In this document: positions 28,556 to 37,912 of the stretch, piece after piece
Layout of the letters: every line of letters begins with the position of its first letter
Position numbering within the stretch: position 1 is the stretch's first letter
Origin: Elainella sp. Prado103
Lineage (GTDB): Bacteria; Cyanobacteriota; Cyanobacteriia; Elainellales; Elainellaceae
Length of the DNA stretch: 64,000 nucleotides
Reading direction: 5' to 3'
NCBI GenBank assembly: GCA_025454395.1
Contig: JALOOM010000010.1
Coordinates: forward strand, 62,001-126,000
Translations under genes and position numbers: made by a program
The notes under the pieces: generated by a model
Seen by the model: only the letters and a program-made list of their open reading frames with translations
The model's database searches: none
What the model was told of the DNA's origin: nothing

Positions 28556-28772
28556 TTATGGATTGTAAAGGTTTACTTCGGAGACTTGTTCCTAACTAGA
28601 CTAACAAAACAGTTGCATAGCGAACAGAGAATTTCTAGTTTGGCAGGCTGTCCCGATTTTGCAACCTGGACTGATCCTTCAACTGATCCTTCAATGGTTT
28701 GACCGCTGTCAGGAAATGCTTGGTGTGGAGTTTGGACTGGCTCACCAGCAGTTCCGTGGACTGGTCATGCTA

Positions 28773-28802
28773 GTTACTGGCAATTTAATTACTGGCAATT
28801 TA
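28773..28802. repeat. 15-bp duplication overlapping the WD40 gene stop codon
   Basis: gttactggcaattta is followed by attactggcaattta. On the minus strand the second copy encodes Leu-Asn-Cys-Gln-stop, and the first is an exact copy of those codons after the stop. Confidence 0.85.
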
Positions 28803-31800
28803 ACGATCCAGCGGGCAAGCCTGGCTGACGATCGTGCTGGAGGCTGATTTGCAAGTAGTCTCGCACCCAAGCACAGCCATAATTCAGATCATCCAGCTTT
28901 AAAATCTGCTCAAGTTGCCAGAGAACCACCGCATGATCAGAACTGGCCGAAGCAATTAACCCACCATCCGGGCTAAACGCTACTGCATTCACCTTATCCG
29001 TATGACGATAGAGGCTGGTTTCCAGTCGTCCATCCGCCGTATTCCAAACTTTCACCGTATTGTCTGCACTGGCTGAGGCTAACCGTTGACCATCCGCACT
29101 AAATGTCACATTCCAAACGGCATCTTGATGTCCCTTCAGTTGACGGATCAGCCGCCCGCTGTCTACTTGCCAGAGATTGATCGTATTATCTTCGCTGGCC
29201 GAAGCAATTAGACGACCATCTGGACTGAAAGCCACGCCCCAAACAGCACTTTTATGACCCCGTAAGGTGCGAACTTGTTGCCCTTTCTGTACCCACCAGA
29301 GATTCACGGTATTGTCTTCGCTGGCCGAGGCAATCAACCGCCCATCGGGGCTAAAAGCGACTCCTTTGACGCGCGATCGATGTCCAGACAGGGTTTGCAG
29401 CAAGCGGCCGGTTTGGGTATCCCAGAGTTTGATGGTGCTATCCATGCTGCCGGTGATCACTTGCCGACTATCCGGGCTAAACGCAACTGCCCAAACTTCC
29501 CCTTGATGCCCTTCCAGGGTGGCATGGAGTTGGCCAGTGGGATCCCACAAGCGAGCCGTGCCATCACTACTAGCAGACGCGATCCAGCGACCATCTGGAC
29601 TGATTGCCGTGGCCCAAGCGATCGCCTGATGGGCTTTGATGGTTTTGAGCAGCTTACCGTCCCGTCTCCAGAGGTTCAGCGTCCCATTTTCGTTGGCTGA
29701 GACAAATCGGGAGCCATCGGGATGAAAGGCAATCCCCAGCACTACCGTGTCCTCACCCCTGAGAATGTTGAGTAAGGCAGTATTCCAGCGCCAGAGCAGC
29801 ACCAGTTTATCTTGCCCTGCCGAAGCCAGTACCCCATCCGTCGGACTGAAAGCCACGCCATTAATCCAATCGGTATGCCCTTTCAAGACGGTAATCAGGG
29901 TGCCATCCCGTTTCCACAGTTTGACGGTTGGATCGTTGGCAGCCGAGGCAATCCATTGACCATCGGCACTAAAGGCCACGCCCCAGACTTCATCTTGATG
30001 TCCAGACAGGGTTCGGACGAGGGTGCCATCCAGTTGCCAGAGTTTGACGGTGTGATCCGCACTGGAAGAAGCGATCAAATCATTTTGGGGGCTCATTGCC
30101 ACCCGCCGAACTGGTCCGCTATGTCCCTGAAGGGTGAGTTGGCGGCCATCTTGATGCCAGAGTCTGACGGTGCGATCAGTGCTGCCTGAGACCAGCCATT
30201 GCCCATCTTGACTGATCGCTAAATCCCAAACTGCGCCTTGGTGCCCGGTCAGAATTTTGCGCAGGCTACCATCCCCATTCCAGAGTCGGATTGTGCCATC
30301 AATCCCGGCTGAGGCGATCGTCTGACCATCTGTGCTGACCGCCACGGCCAACACCCCACCCTGATGGCCGATTAAGGTGCGTAAGAGTTGCCCCTGCTCT
30401 CCCCACAGCCGCACGGTTTGATCCATGCCACCCGAAACCAGGAATTTGCCGTCGCCACTAAACGCCACACTCCAGACGAGACTGGTATGCCCTTTTAAGG
30501 TATGCAGGAGCTCACCGCGCCGACTCCAAATTTTGACGGTTTGATCGCCGCTGGCGGTGGCAATTCGTTCGCCATCGGCACTAAAGGTTAACCCTTTCAC
30601 CGCGCCTTGGTGCCCAATCAAACGGTTAAACTCTGAGGTACCCAATACGGCTCGTCGCAAGGCTTCATCCACTTGCGTTCGGGTCATGGGATCGACCCAG
30701 AGGAGTTGTTGGAGCTGAGATTTGGCACTAATGGCCCGCAGTAAGGCTTCTAAACTTTGCTCAGAGGCAAATAGCACCTGAGAAGCCCCCGCAATCGATC
30801 GCACCTGATTGACCAAGACGCGATGATACTGGAGAAACGCAACTCCACCCAAGGCGGTCATCGCCGCAAGAGCCAAGCTTAAAGAGCCGATCAACAGCCG
30901 CTGTTGCTGGTTATGGAGATGCTGTGCTTGTAATCTGGCTTCGGTTTCCCGCAGTCTAGCTGCCTCCAGAGACTGTTGCACTTCTTGTCGATCGCACTCT
31001 TGACTGGCTGCCAGAAAGTGATAGTCTACATCGCTGAGGCTTTTCGCTTGAGCCCATTGCTGAGCATCTCGCAATGCCTGTCCGCGTAATAAGCGGGATT
31101 GATCTTGATAATGGGAGACGATCCAAGACTCAAGGGCTTGGGAATAGGGACGTAAAGCAGCTAATTGTTGCTTGATCCAAGCGGGATTGAAAATTTCGCG
31201 ATAAATCGGATTAGCAACCTGGAGAAACCCTTGTTGCTTGCTGACCAAGCCAGACAACAACAATTCAACCTGCTCGCGGCTATCATTGGCAGGCACCGGC
31301 CTGATTAGGATTTGTTGATAGATCCCCAATAGCCGCCCCGCTCGCTGTTCATCATGCAGCAGCCGATCGCGAATCGTCCGGAAATGTTCAGGCTCATCTT
31401 GCGACTCCCAGGCGTGGATCAGTTGAGAACGCACCAGACTTTCTACCCAAAACCCTTCCGATCGGGCTGGAATCATCAGTTTACCGCTGACTGCATCCTG
31501 GCTGGTGAGCATCACCAAGCGACACAGCTTTTGGGTCAAAAATGGTTGTCCGTTCGTCCAGGACAAAATGTGGCGCACAATCTCCCAGGGTTCCCCATGT
31601 TCTACCATTAAGCCCTGCACCAAGGGCTCCACTTCACTCAGTTGGAAGCCGTCTAGCCAGATCGCTCGCCCGATGTTAAATGGGGTGCGATGACGATCCT
31701 GAATCAGATCCGAAGGGGTTGCCACGCCAAAAATAGTAAACGTGAGGCGTTGATAGGCTGGATCGATCGCCCGCTGGTTGTAACAGAACCGAATCCAGGC

Positions 31801-32274
31801 AAAAAAATCGTCTACGGGAAAGTCTAAACCCAGGACGCTGTCAATTTCATCGAGAAAGATATAAATGGGGCGATCAGCAAACTCGCTGAGCAACACCTGA
31901 GAAACAAAGTAGTTGAGATGCTGAAGTGAAGGGGCTTCCGGTTGGGTTCGCCACCAATGATTGAGATCGAAACGCTGGTGCAGATCAAACCCCAGCCATA
32001 ACATGCTGATTAAACTGCGATACCACTGGGCAACCGTAACCCGCTCGCCTCCAACGCTGGTCATATCCACTGTGGCGCAGTCATAGCCAGCCTGTTGTAA
32101 TCGCTGTTTCATGCGGACGAGCAGAGAAGACTTGCCCATCTGCCGGGAGTTGAGCACAAAACAAAACTCACCCTGGATTAAAGCGTGGTAGAGTTCGTGA
32201 TCCGCTTGGCGTTCCACATAGGTGGGAGCATCGCCCGCTAAGGTACCGCCAACTTGATAGGTTGAGTAGGTCAT
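28789..32274 (-). CDS. AAA-like/STAND-type NTPase with 14 WD40 repeats
   Basis: The 1161 residues comprise an N-terminal AAA_35-type ATPase domain (about 1-380), then a helical region with one hydrophobic segment (about 456-480, [18 protein letters not shown]), then 14 WD40 repeats (about 550-1130), enough for two seven-bladed propellers. The P-loop is [11 protein letters not shown] (Lys48) and Walker B is IYIFLDEID (Asp142, Glu143). Its start ATG overlaps the stop of the upstream ABC ATPase gene (ATGA), implying translational coupling. Such cyanobacterial proteins are presumed sensors or signalling scaffolds; the ligand is unknown. Blades 11-12 are nearly identical, suggesting recent internal duplication. 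Confidence 0.92.
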   Translation of the reverse strand: MTYSTYQVGGTLAGDAPTYVERQADHELYHALIQGEFCFVLNSRQMGKSSLLVRMKQRLQQAGYDCATVDMTSVGGERVTVAQWYRSLISMLWLGFDLHQRFDLNHWWRTQPEAPSLQHLNYFVSQVLLSEFADRPIYIFLDEIDSVLGLDFPVDDFFAWIRFCYNQRAIDPAYQRLTFTIFGVATPSDLIQDRHRTPFNIGRAIWLDGFQLSEVEPLVQGLMVEHGEPWEIVRHILSWTNGQPFLTQKLCRLVMLTSQDAVSGKLMIPARSEGFWVESLVRSQLIHAWESQDEPEHFRTIRDRLLHDEQRAGRLLGIYQQILIRPVPANDSREQVELLLSGLVSKQQGFLQVANPIYREIFNPAWIKQQLAALRPYSQALESWIVSHYQDQSRLLRGQALRDAQQWAQAKSLSDVDYHFLAASQECDRQEVQQSLEAARLRETEARLQAQHLHNQQQRLLIGSLSLALAAMTALGGVAFLQYHRVLVNQVRSIAGASQVLFASEQSLEALLRAISAKSQLQQLLWVDPMTRTQVDEALRRAVLGTSEFNRLIGHQGAVKGLTFSADGERIATASGDQTVKIWSRRGELLHTLKGHTSLVWSVAFSGDGKFLVSGGMDQTVRLWGEQGQLLRTLIGHQGGVLAVAVSTDGQTIASAGIDGTIRLWNGDGSLRKILTGHQGAVWDLAISQDGQWLVSGSTDRTVRLWHQDGRQLTLQGHSGPVRRVAMSPQNDLIASSSADHTVKLWQLDGTLVRTLSGHQDEVWGVAFSADGQWIASAANDPTVKLWKRDGTLITVLKGHTDWINGVAFSPTDGVLASAGQDKLVLLWRWNTALLNILRGEDTVVLGIAFHPDGSRFVSANENGTLNLWRRDGKLLKTIKAHQAIAWATAISPDGRWIASASSDGTARLWDPTGQLHATLEGHQGEVWAVAFSPDSRQVITGSMDSTIKLWDTQTGRLLQTLSGHRSRVKGVAFSPDGRLIASASEDNTVNLWWVQKGQQVRTLRGHKSAVWGVAFSPDGRLIASASEDNTINLWQVDSGRLIRQLKGHQDAVWNVTFSADGQRLASASADNTVKVWNTADGRLETSLYRHTDKVNAVAFSPDGGLIASASSDHAVVLWQLEQILKLDDLNYGCAWVRDYLQISLQHDRQPGLPAGSLNCQ

Positions 32275-33770
32275 GGGCTGATTGTCCCAGTCATGCGCAG
32301 TCCCAACTCCTGCAAATTCACTTGCTCGATCGGCCAGGAGTCGGAGAGATTGCCGCGATAGAGGACATAAATGCGATCACAGAGGGTCAACAACTCATCT
32401 AGATCCTCGGAGATCAGCAAAATGCCAGCTCCGTTCGATCGCGCTGCCAATAGCCGTTGATGCACTTCCGTGACTGCTCCCAGATCCAGTCCTCGCGTCG
32501 GTTGACTGGCCACAATCAGCCTGGGTTGAGCTGCCAGCACCCGTCCGAGAATCAGCTTTTGCATGTTGCCCCCGGAGAGCAGCCGCACAGGAGTGGTGGT
32601 TGTGGCACCCCGCACATCAAATTGTTGGATGATTCGATCGGCATAGATTTGGGCCGATCGACGCTTCAGCCAGCCTCGGTGACCAAAGGTCGGGGCACTG
32701 TGGGTTTCCAGGATGAGATTTTCCCAAAGATTCATATCCCCAATCAGCCCGGTTTGCTGGCGATCTTCGGGAATGCGAGCCACGCCAGCCCGGATGATCC
32801 CAGCCGGTGTTGCCGGTTGAACCTGTTTGCCATAAAAGCGAACTATCCCCTGACTGGGAGTGGTTAACCCACTAATCACATCAAAGAGGGTGGTTTGACC
32901 ATTGCCTGAAACACCAGCGATCCCGACAATTTCAGATTGGCGAACCGTCAGATTGACCTGATGCAGCTTTTCAGGAATCGTCAGATCGCTCAAACTCAGA
33001 ACGGGGTTTCCGGCTCGCTTGGGCTCTCGCTTCGGAACTGGTAAGGATCGACCCACCATTTGTTCTGCTAGTTGAGCCACCGTCACCGCTTTGGTTGGAA
33101 CATCGGACACCACTTGTCCTGATCGCAAAACGATCACTCGATCGCTGATGTTGATCACCTCTCGTAATTTATGGGAAATAAAAATGATCGAAAGTCCAGC
33201 CGCAGTCAGTTGCTTGAGGGTAGCAAACAAGGCTGCGGTTTCCTGGGGCGTTAAAACCGCCGTGGGTTCGTCCAGAATCAGGATTTTGACCTGACGGTAT
33301 AACGCTTTGAGGATTTCCACTCGTTGCCGTTCGCCGACCGACAGGGTAGCCACCCGCATCTCCGGATCCACCACTAGACCAAATTGGTTGGATAGGCTGG
33401 CTAGGCGCTGTTTGGCGGCCGATCGGTTTTGCCAGATGCCCCACAACGGTTCTGTGCCCAGCATGATGTTATCCAGCACAGTCAGGTTATCAGCCAGGGT
33501 AAAGTGTTGATGCACCATACCAATGCCTGCGGTGATCGCTGTGCGCGGAGAAGTGACTTTGAGCGGTTGACCAAAGGCTTCGATCGAGCCAGAGTCGGCG
33601 ACATAATGCCCGAACAGAATATTCATCAACGTGGTCTTACCCGCACCATTCTCCCCCAGTAACGCTAGAATTTCCCCTGCATACAAATCCAAACTGATCC
33701 GATCGTTGGCCACGAGAGAGCCAAATCGCTTACTAATTTGGTGGAGCCGTAGAACAGGATCGGGATTCAC
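32271..33770 (-). CDS. ABC transporter ATPase, duplicated (nucleoside/simple sugar, BMP-linked)
   Basis: Two fused nucleotide-binding domains (499 residues), as in RbsA/YufO. The first has Walker [10 protein letters not shown], signature [15 protein letters not shown] and Walker [13 protein letters not shown]. The second has the degenerate [13 protein letters not shown] usual for this family and [16 protein letters not shown]. It would energise uptake with the BMP lipoprotein encoded 196 bp upstream. The two permease genes usual for this type are not in the neighbourhood. It is followed without gap by the WD40 gene. Confidence 0.93.
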   Translation of the reverse strand: MNPDPVLRLHQISKRFGSLVANDRISLDLYAGEILALLGENGAGKTTLMNILFGHYVADSGSIEAFGQPLKVTSPRTAITAGIGMVHQHFTLADNLTVLDNIMLGTEPLWGIWQNRSAAKQRLASLSNQFGLVVDPEMRVATLSVGERQRVEILKALYRQVKILILDEPTAVLTPQETAALFATLKQLTAAGLSIIFISHKLREVINISDRVIVLRSGQVVSDVPTKAVTVAQLAEQMVGRSLPVPKREPKRAGNPVLSLSDLTIPEKLHQVNLTVRQSEIVGIAGVSGNGQTTLFDVISGLTTPSQGIVRFYGKQVQPATPAGIIRAGVARIPEDRQQTGLIGDMNLWENLILETHSAPTFGHRGWLKRRSAQIYADRIIQQFDVRGATTTTPVRLLSGGNMQKLILGRVLAAQPRLIVASQPTRGLDLGAVTEVHQRLLAARSNGAGILLISEDLDELLTLCDRIYVLYRGNLSDSWPIEQVNLQELGLRMTGTISP

Positions 33771-33966
33771 AAGTGACTTTAATCAGGAAGGAGATAGGAT
33801 GAACGAAGCATAATGCAGAAGAGATGGCAAATGAGCCAGCTCTAAGGATGATTGAATACCCGACTAGACTAGAGGAGTTGCCAGATTGCATTGGGTTGCG
33901 ATCGGCTTCGCCAACGATGGAGCGAGGTTTGCCTCCATCCCCTAGACCATCGCATCGGCAGGGTGA

Positions 33967-35037
33967 TTAGACCGTTGATTTTGGTTCATTATCATCGACC
34001 TTCACGGTGAAACTGCCCGCCAGGATCTGTTCCTGACGTTCTTGCACCAAAGCCTGTAAATCTTGCGGCACTCTATCCTTAAACGTTCCCAGATCCGACA
34101 AACTGGAGCCTTTGTGCTTCATGTAACTGTATTGACCATAATCTTCCGGCGTAAAGCTTCCAGATTTAACGGCAGCAACCGCCCGATCGATCGTAGGCTC
34201 CATGTGCCAGAGCGCACTGGCCACTACTGTTTCGGGATAATCTTTTTGGGTATCGATCACATTCCCGATCGCTAAAATCTGCCGTTCCTTGGCCGCATCT
34301 GCCACCCCAAATCGTTCGGCATAGAGAATATCTGCTCCCGCATCAATCTGAGCAAAGGCTGCTTCTTTCGCCTTGGGTGGATCGAACCAACTACCGATAA
34401 AAGTCACCAGAAACTTCACATCTGGGGTAATTTCTTGCGCTCCTGCCATGAAGGCATTCATCAATCGATTCACTTCCGGGATTGGATAACCGCCAACCAT
34501 GCCGATCACTTTAGATTTCGTCATGCCACCTGCGATCATCCCAGTCAAATAGGAAGGTTCGTGAATGTAGTTATCGAACACCGCAAGGTTCGGTTCGGCC
34601 GGTTTGCCACTTGATCCGACTAGAAACGCGACATTGGGATACTCAGGCGCAAAGGTACGGCAAGCTTTTTCAACGGCAAAACATTCGCCGATGATCAGTT
34701 GATGCCCCGCTTCAGCATATTGCCGCATGACGCGCTCATAGTCTGTGTTGGAAACCGATTCTGACCAGACATATTCCACCTCACCCCGATCTTTAGCGGC
34801 ATTGACGGCTTTGTGGATCCGACTCACCCACTGTTGCTCGGTGGGCACAGTATAAACGGCAGCTACTTTTATCCGATTGCCGGTAGCAGGCGGTGCAGTT
34901 GGAGAGCTGGTTGCGGCTGGATCGGTTGCAGCCGAATCGGTTGGCGCAGAGTTGCCACAGGCTTTGAGCAACAGGCTGGTAGCCAATCCAGCGGAGCCAT
35001 AGATCAAAAATTGACGACGATTGAAGTTATGAACCAT
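33967..35037 (-). CDS. BMP family ABC transporter substrate-binding lipoprotein
   Basis: The N-terminus has a twin-Arg-like leader (NRRQFLIYGSAG) and a lipobox LLKAC with Cys27, then an Ala/Thr/Pro-rich linker. The mature BMP domain (about 55-345) shows KVAAVYTVPTEQQWVSRIHKAV, LIIGECFAVEKACRTFAPEYP, AFLVGSSGKP and VIGMVGGYPIPEVNRLMNAFMAGA. The family binds nucleosides or related compounds. It is on the same strand as the ABC ATPase downstream, 196 bp apart. Confidence 0.93.
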   Translation of the reverse strand: MVHNFNRRQFLIYGSAGLATSLLLKACGNSAPTDSAATDPAATSSPTAPPATGNRIKVAAVYTVPTEQQWVSRIHKAVNAAKDRGEVEYVWSESVSNTDYERVMRQYAEAGHQLIIGECFAVEKACRTFAPEYPNVAFLVGSSGKPAEPNLAVFDNYIHEPSYLTGMIAGGMTKSKVIGMVGGYPIPEVNRLMNAFMAGAQEITPDVKFLVTFIGSWFDPPKAKEAAFAQIDAGADILYAERFGVADAAKERQILAIGNVIDTQKDYPETVVASALWHMEPTIDRAVAAVKSGSFTPEDYGQYSYMKHKGSSLSDLGTFKDRVPQDLQALVQERQEQILAGSFTVKVDDNEPKSTV

Positions 35038-35337
35038 TCCAGATCAACACTCCAGAGATCAAGAAGCAACGACTCGATGCTGCCAGCAGTCCATCCTTCC
35101 CATAGTGCAGCGAACCTTCCGGATCGATCGAATGTGAACTGGCAATAATTCCATCGCTACGGAGCAGCTATCGAGCAAACTGATGCAAGTGCTTCTAATC
35201 ATAGCCCGATCGCCCTAAGGTGCAATTCGATTTTGTTAACGTTTCGTCATCAGGAATTTACGATGGATGAGCGACCCGCGATCGGCGGCTAAACCTCAGT
35301 TCGAGCCACTCAGTTCGAGCCACTCAGTTCGAGCCAC
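35038..35337. other. 300-bp gap: BMP gene promoter region and 14-bp repeat
   Basis: No gene was seen. The left part should carry the promoter of the BMP-ABC-WD40 run. The right end is the tandem repeat that begins at the stop codon of the next TPR gene. Confidence 0.6.
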
Positions 35338-35351
35338 TCAGTTCGAGCCAG
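35296..35351. repeat. 14-bp tandem repeat overlapping a stop codon, 4 units
   Basis: tcagttcgagccac occurs in four copies. The last copy encodes the final Gly-Ser-Asn-stop of the TPR gene (minus strand) and three identical copies lie downstream. Because 14 is not a multiple of 3, the copies cannot be translated in phase. Confidence 0.97.
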
Positions 35352-35904
35352 CCTTCATCGCTTTGAGTTGAGCCAGATCCTGCTTAATTTGTTCTAGCTC
35401 GATAGCTTTACCTTGTTGAAGATATAGATCCCCTGCCTTCACCAAATCGGCCACGCCTTCCGGCACTCGGCGCAAGTTGGCCGTGGCTCGCCCCCGATTA
35501 TGATACGCTGCGGCCCAATCCGGTTCTTGCTGCAAGGCTTGGGTGAATTGATCGATCGCCCGTCGATACTGCCCAGCCTGAAAGGCCTCGCAGCCTGCCC
35601 GAAATAAAGCGACAGATGCTAGTTCAGGCGTATCTGAAATCGCCACAGGCGGATCTGAGCTAGGGATCGAAGCGGCTGCCTCCGCTGCTCCAGACGATTC
35701 CCCAGACGATTCCTCAGACGATTCTCCAGATAGCTGCAATTCTGTTGATTCTGCTGATTTGACTGGAACGAGGCTCCAGAGCGGTTCAGGAAATACAACC
35801 GCCACACTGCCCTTCCCCCAATAAGCGGAGATCATACTGCCCAGCCCGATCGCTGCGATCAGCCCAATCACCCCAAACCAAATGCCAAAACTCAAGCTAT
35901 CCAT
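35338..35904 (-). CDS. Membrane-anchored TPR protein
   Basis: From ATG 35904 (MDSLSFGIWFG) about 188 residues; a GTG at 35928 gives 196. It has an N-terminal membrane anchor (WFGVIGLIAAIGLGSMISAYW), a Ser/Glu-rich linker with repeated SSEESSGESSG, then two TPR motifs (FRAGCEAFQAGQYRRAIDQFTQAL; AAYHNRGRATANLRRVPEGVADL) and a helical end. It lies 38 bp downstream of the LapA-domain gene on the same strand, probably one transcript. Confidence 0.85.
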   Translation of the reverse strand: MDSLSFGIWFGVIGLIAAIGLGSMISAYWGKGSVAVVFPEPLWSLVPVKSAESTELQLSGESSEESSGESSGAAEAAASIPSSDPPVAISDTPELASVALFRAGCEAFQAGQYRRAIDQFTQALQQEPDWAAAYHNRGRATANLRRVPEGVADLVKAGDLYLQQGKAIELEQIKQDLAQLKAMKAGSN

Positions 35905-35942
35905 GGCTTTGTTCCCATCTGTCTCCACTTTTGGGTTGTACG

Positions 35943-36770
35943 CTAACGTTTCTGATCCGGTGCATCATCATCTAACCCCCAGTCTTCATCGTCAAGTGGA
36001 TCGGGAGTCGGAGCCGGAGTTGGAGTTGGAGTCGGAGCAGGCGGCGTATAAGGCGGAATCAACACCCGATATTCAGCATCGTAAACCTGTCCGCTACTGC
36101 GATCGGTCGGTTTAGGGGTAGGTTCTGGCGATCGAGGGGATCGAGCTGATCGAGGCGACTGGGGTTCAAAGTTGATTGGACGATCCGGCCGCGATTCTGC
36201 CGCACGATTGCTACGGGGTGGGGTATAGCGATCGTCATACCGCTCGGTAGAAGAACGATCAACGGGACGATCAACGGGACGATCAACAGGATAATCGGCA
36301 TTAGGACGGCGAGCAGGTTCCTCTTCCCAATCATTCCAGGTGCGCTGCTCGGTGTCCCAGTCTTCCGTGGACTGACGATCGGTTCCCCAACGATCGGCTG
36401 AGCCAGAACGCGGACTCGTAGCAGTGGGATTGGCAGCTCGAAAACCGGCCGTCTTTGAGGTTGGGCTGGCGGTGCGGCCGGTGCGGCTAGTCGGATCGGG
36501 CGATCGTCCTTCTCGGTCACTCCAAGGCGATGGATCCGCTGTGGATCGCTGGTGAGATTTCCGTACGGCAAACCGCTTCGAAATGCTAAAAAATCCACTT
36601 AACAGAAGGGTGGTCAAACTGCCTGCCGCCAAAGCTCCCAAAACCCAAACCGCCAGAGGTAAAGCCTGGGTTCGTACTCCCAAAATGACAAGTGCGATCG
36701 GTGAGAGGTTTTGCAACGCAAATGCCCCGACCCCGACGGTAATCACTAACAGCAATATGACCCTGATCAT
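35943..36770 (-). CDS. LapA (DUF1049) domain membrane protein with long disordered tail
   Basis: ATG has AAGGAGAG 8 nt upstream. Two membrane segments (about 1-20 and 35-65, LQNLSPIALVILGVRTQALPLAVWVLG split by a short loop) match the LapA/DUF1049 domain of envelope proteins. The remaining 200 residues are disordered, rich in Arg, Ser, Pro and Asp, with in-frame repeats such as RPVDRPVDRPVD and a Pro-Thr run before the acidic end. It is probably co-transcribed with the TPR gene downstream. Confidence 0.88.
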   Translation of the reverse strand: MIRVILLLVITVGVGAFALQNLSPIALVILGVRTQALPLAVWVLGALAAGSLTTLLLSGFFSISKRFAVRKSHQRSTADPSPWSDREGRSPDPTSRTGRTASPTSKTAGFRAANPTATSPRSGSADRWGTDRQSTEDWDTEQRTWNDWEEEPARRPNADYPVDRPVDRPVDRSSTERYDDRYTPPRSNRAAESRPDRPINFEPQSPRSARSPRSPEPTPKPTDRSSGQVYDAEYRVLIPPYTPPAPTPTPTPAPTPDPLDDEDWGLDDDAPDQKR

Positions 36771-36869
36771 CGGTACTGCTCTCCTTGTAACCTCACGGGT
36801 GCTCCTTGACGACAGCAGGCTAGTCTTAAGCCAGTCTTAAGTTTGATGCTTATTGGCTCTCTGTGATCT

Positions 36870-37012
36870 GCCCTTGACTTGCCTCTGACTTGCCTCTGAC
36901 TTGCTTCCGACTTGCCTCTGACTTGCTTCTGACTTGCCTCTGACTTACCCCTGACTTGCCGTTTACTTGCCGTTTACTTGCTCTTGACTTGCTCTTGACT
37001 TGCTCTTGACTG
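36870..37012. repeat. 11-bp tandem repeat, 13 units
   Basis: The unit is gcctctgactt with variants gcttctgactt, gccgtttactt and gctcttgactt arranged in blocks, so local duplications can be followed. It fills half of the 290-bp gap between the LapA gene and ubiX. Confidence 0.97.
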
Positions 37013-37060
37013 GGCTCCTCTTTCAGCGATCGGTTTGAGTGACCCGCTTCACTGAAGCGA

Positions 37061-37888
37061 TCATCCCTGCTCAGATTCTGATTGACTCGTTTCTGATTGA
37101 CTCGTTTCTAATTGACTCGTTTCTAAATGACCCGTTTCTAAATGACCTGTCTCTAAATGACCCTGCCACCGCTTGAGAGGCACACAGTCAATCTCAAACT
37201 GATCGAGCGCACGAGCCACGACAAAATCGATCAGATCTTCGATCGACTGGGGTTGATGATACCAGGCTGGGATGGCTGGAACGATACGTGCTCCTGCTTC
37301 AGCCAACGTGGTTAAATTGCGCAGGTGAATTAAGCTAAACGGGGTTTCACGGGGAACAATTACCAGTTTACGCCCTTCCTTCAATTGCACATCAGCCGCT
37401 CGCTCTAGCAGGTCAGAACTCAGACCCGCCGCCAGTTTGCCGACCGTACTCATGCTGCAAGGCATCACCAGCATTCCGCGCGTCCGGAAGGAGCCACTGG
37501 CAATGTTAGCGCCCACATCGCCCCAAGGATGACAGCGGAGTTGGCCCCGATCGCTCACACCCGCCTGTTGCCGCCAAAACTGCTCTTGCTGTAGCCCCTC
37601 GACGGGCATGCGCAGGTTTTCTTCTGCCTGCCACACCATATAGGTAGACTTGGAAGCCACCAGCTCGATCGCATAGTCTGCGGCCAGCAAAAATTTGAGG
37701 GCACGCACGGCGTAGATCAATCCAGAGGCTCCAGTAACCCCTAAAATCAGCGGTCGTTGGGCATGATTGACTGAAGGGGAAACTGAGGGATGGAGGGGTT
37801 GATCAGCCAGTTGATTGGTGGGTTGATCGGTAGGTTGATCGGTGGGTTGATCGGTAGGTTGATGGAAGGGCTGAGCCAAGGAAGTCAC
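37061..37888 (-). CDS. ubiX: UbiX-type flavin prenyltransferase with repeat-derived ends
   Basis: The core (about residues 49-235) is a full UbiX/PAD fold: LILGVTGASGLIYAVRALKFL at its start, VMPCSMSTVGKLAAGLSSDLLERAADVQLKEGRKLVIVPRETPFS in the middle, and PAIPAWYHQPQSIEDLIDFVVARALD. It makes prenylated FMN for UbiD decarboxylases. Unusually, both ends are tandem repeats: an N-terminal run of QPTD units (12-bp DNA repeat) and a C-terminal run of GHLET/SQLET/SQSET units (15-bp repeat). The GTG start at 37888 lacks a good Shine-Dalgarno; an internal start is not available before the core. Confidence 0.92.
   Translation of the reverse strand: MTSLAQPFHQPTDQPTDQPTDQPTNQLADQPLHPSVSPSVNHAQRPLILGVTGASGLIYAVRALKFLLAADYAIELVASKSTYMVWQAEENLRMPVEGLQQEQFWRQQAGVSDRGQLRCHPWGDVGANIASGSFRTRGMLVMPCSMSTVGKLAAGLSSDLLERAADVQLKEGRKLVIVPRETPFSLIHLRNLTTLAEAGARIVPAIPAWYHQPQSIEDLIDFVVARALDQFEIDCVPLKRWQGHLETGHLETGHLETSQLETSQSETSQSESEQG
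37080..37165. repeat. 15-bp in-frame tandem repeat at the ubiX 3' end
   Basis: The unit is gattgactcgtttct with variants, about six copies, encoding (G/S)(H/Q)(L/S)ET. Unlike the intergenic arrays it keeps the frame. Confidence 0.9.
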
Positions 37889-37912
37889 CGGATCTGGATA
37901 GCGTAATATTTC

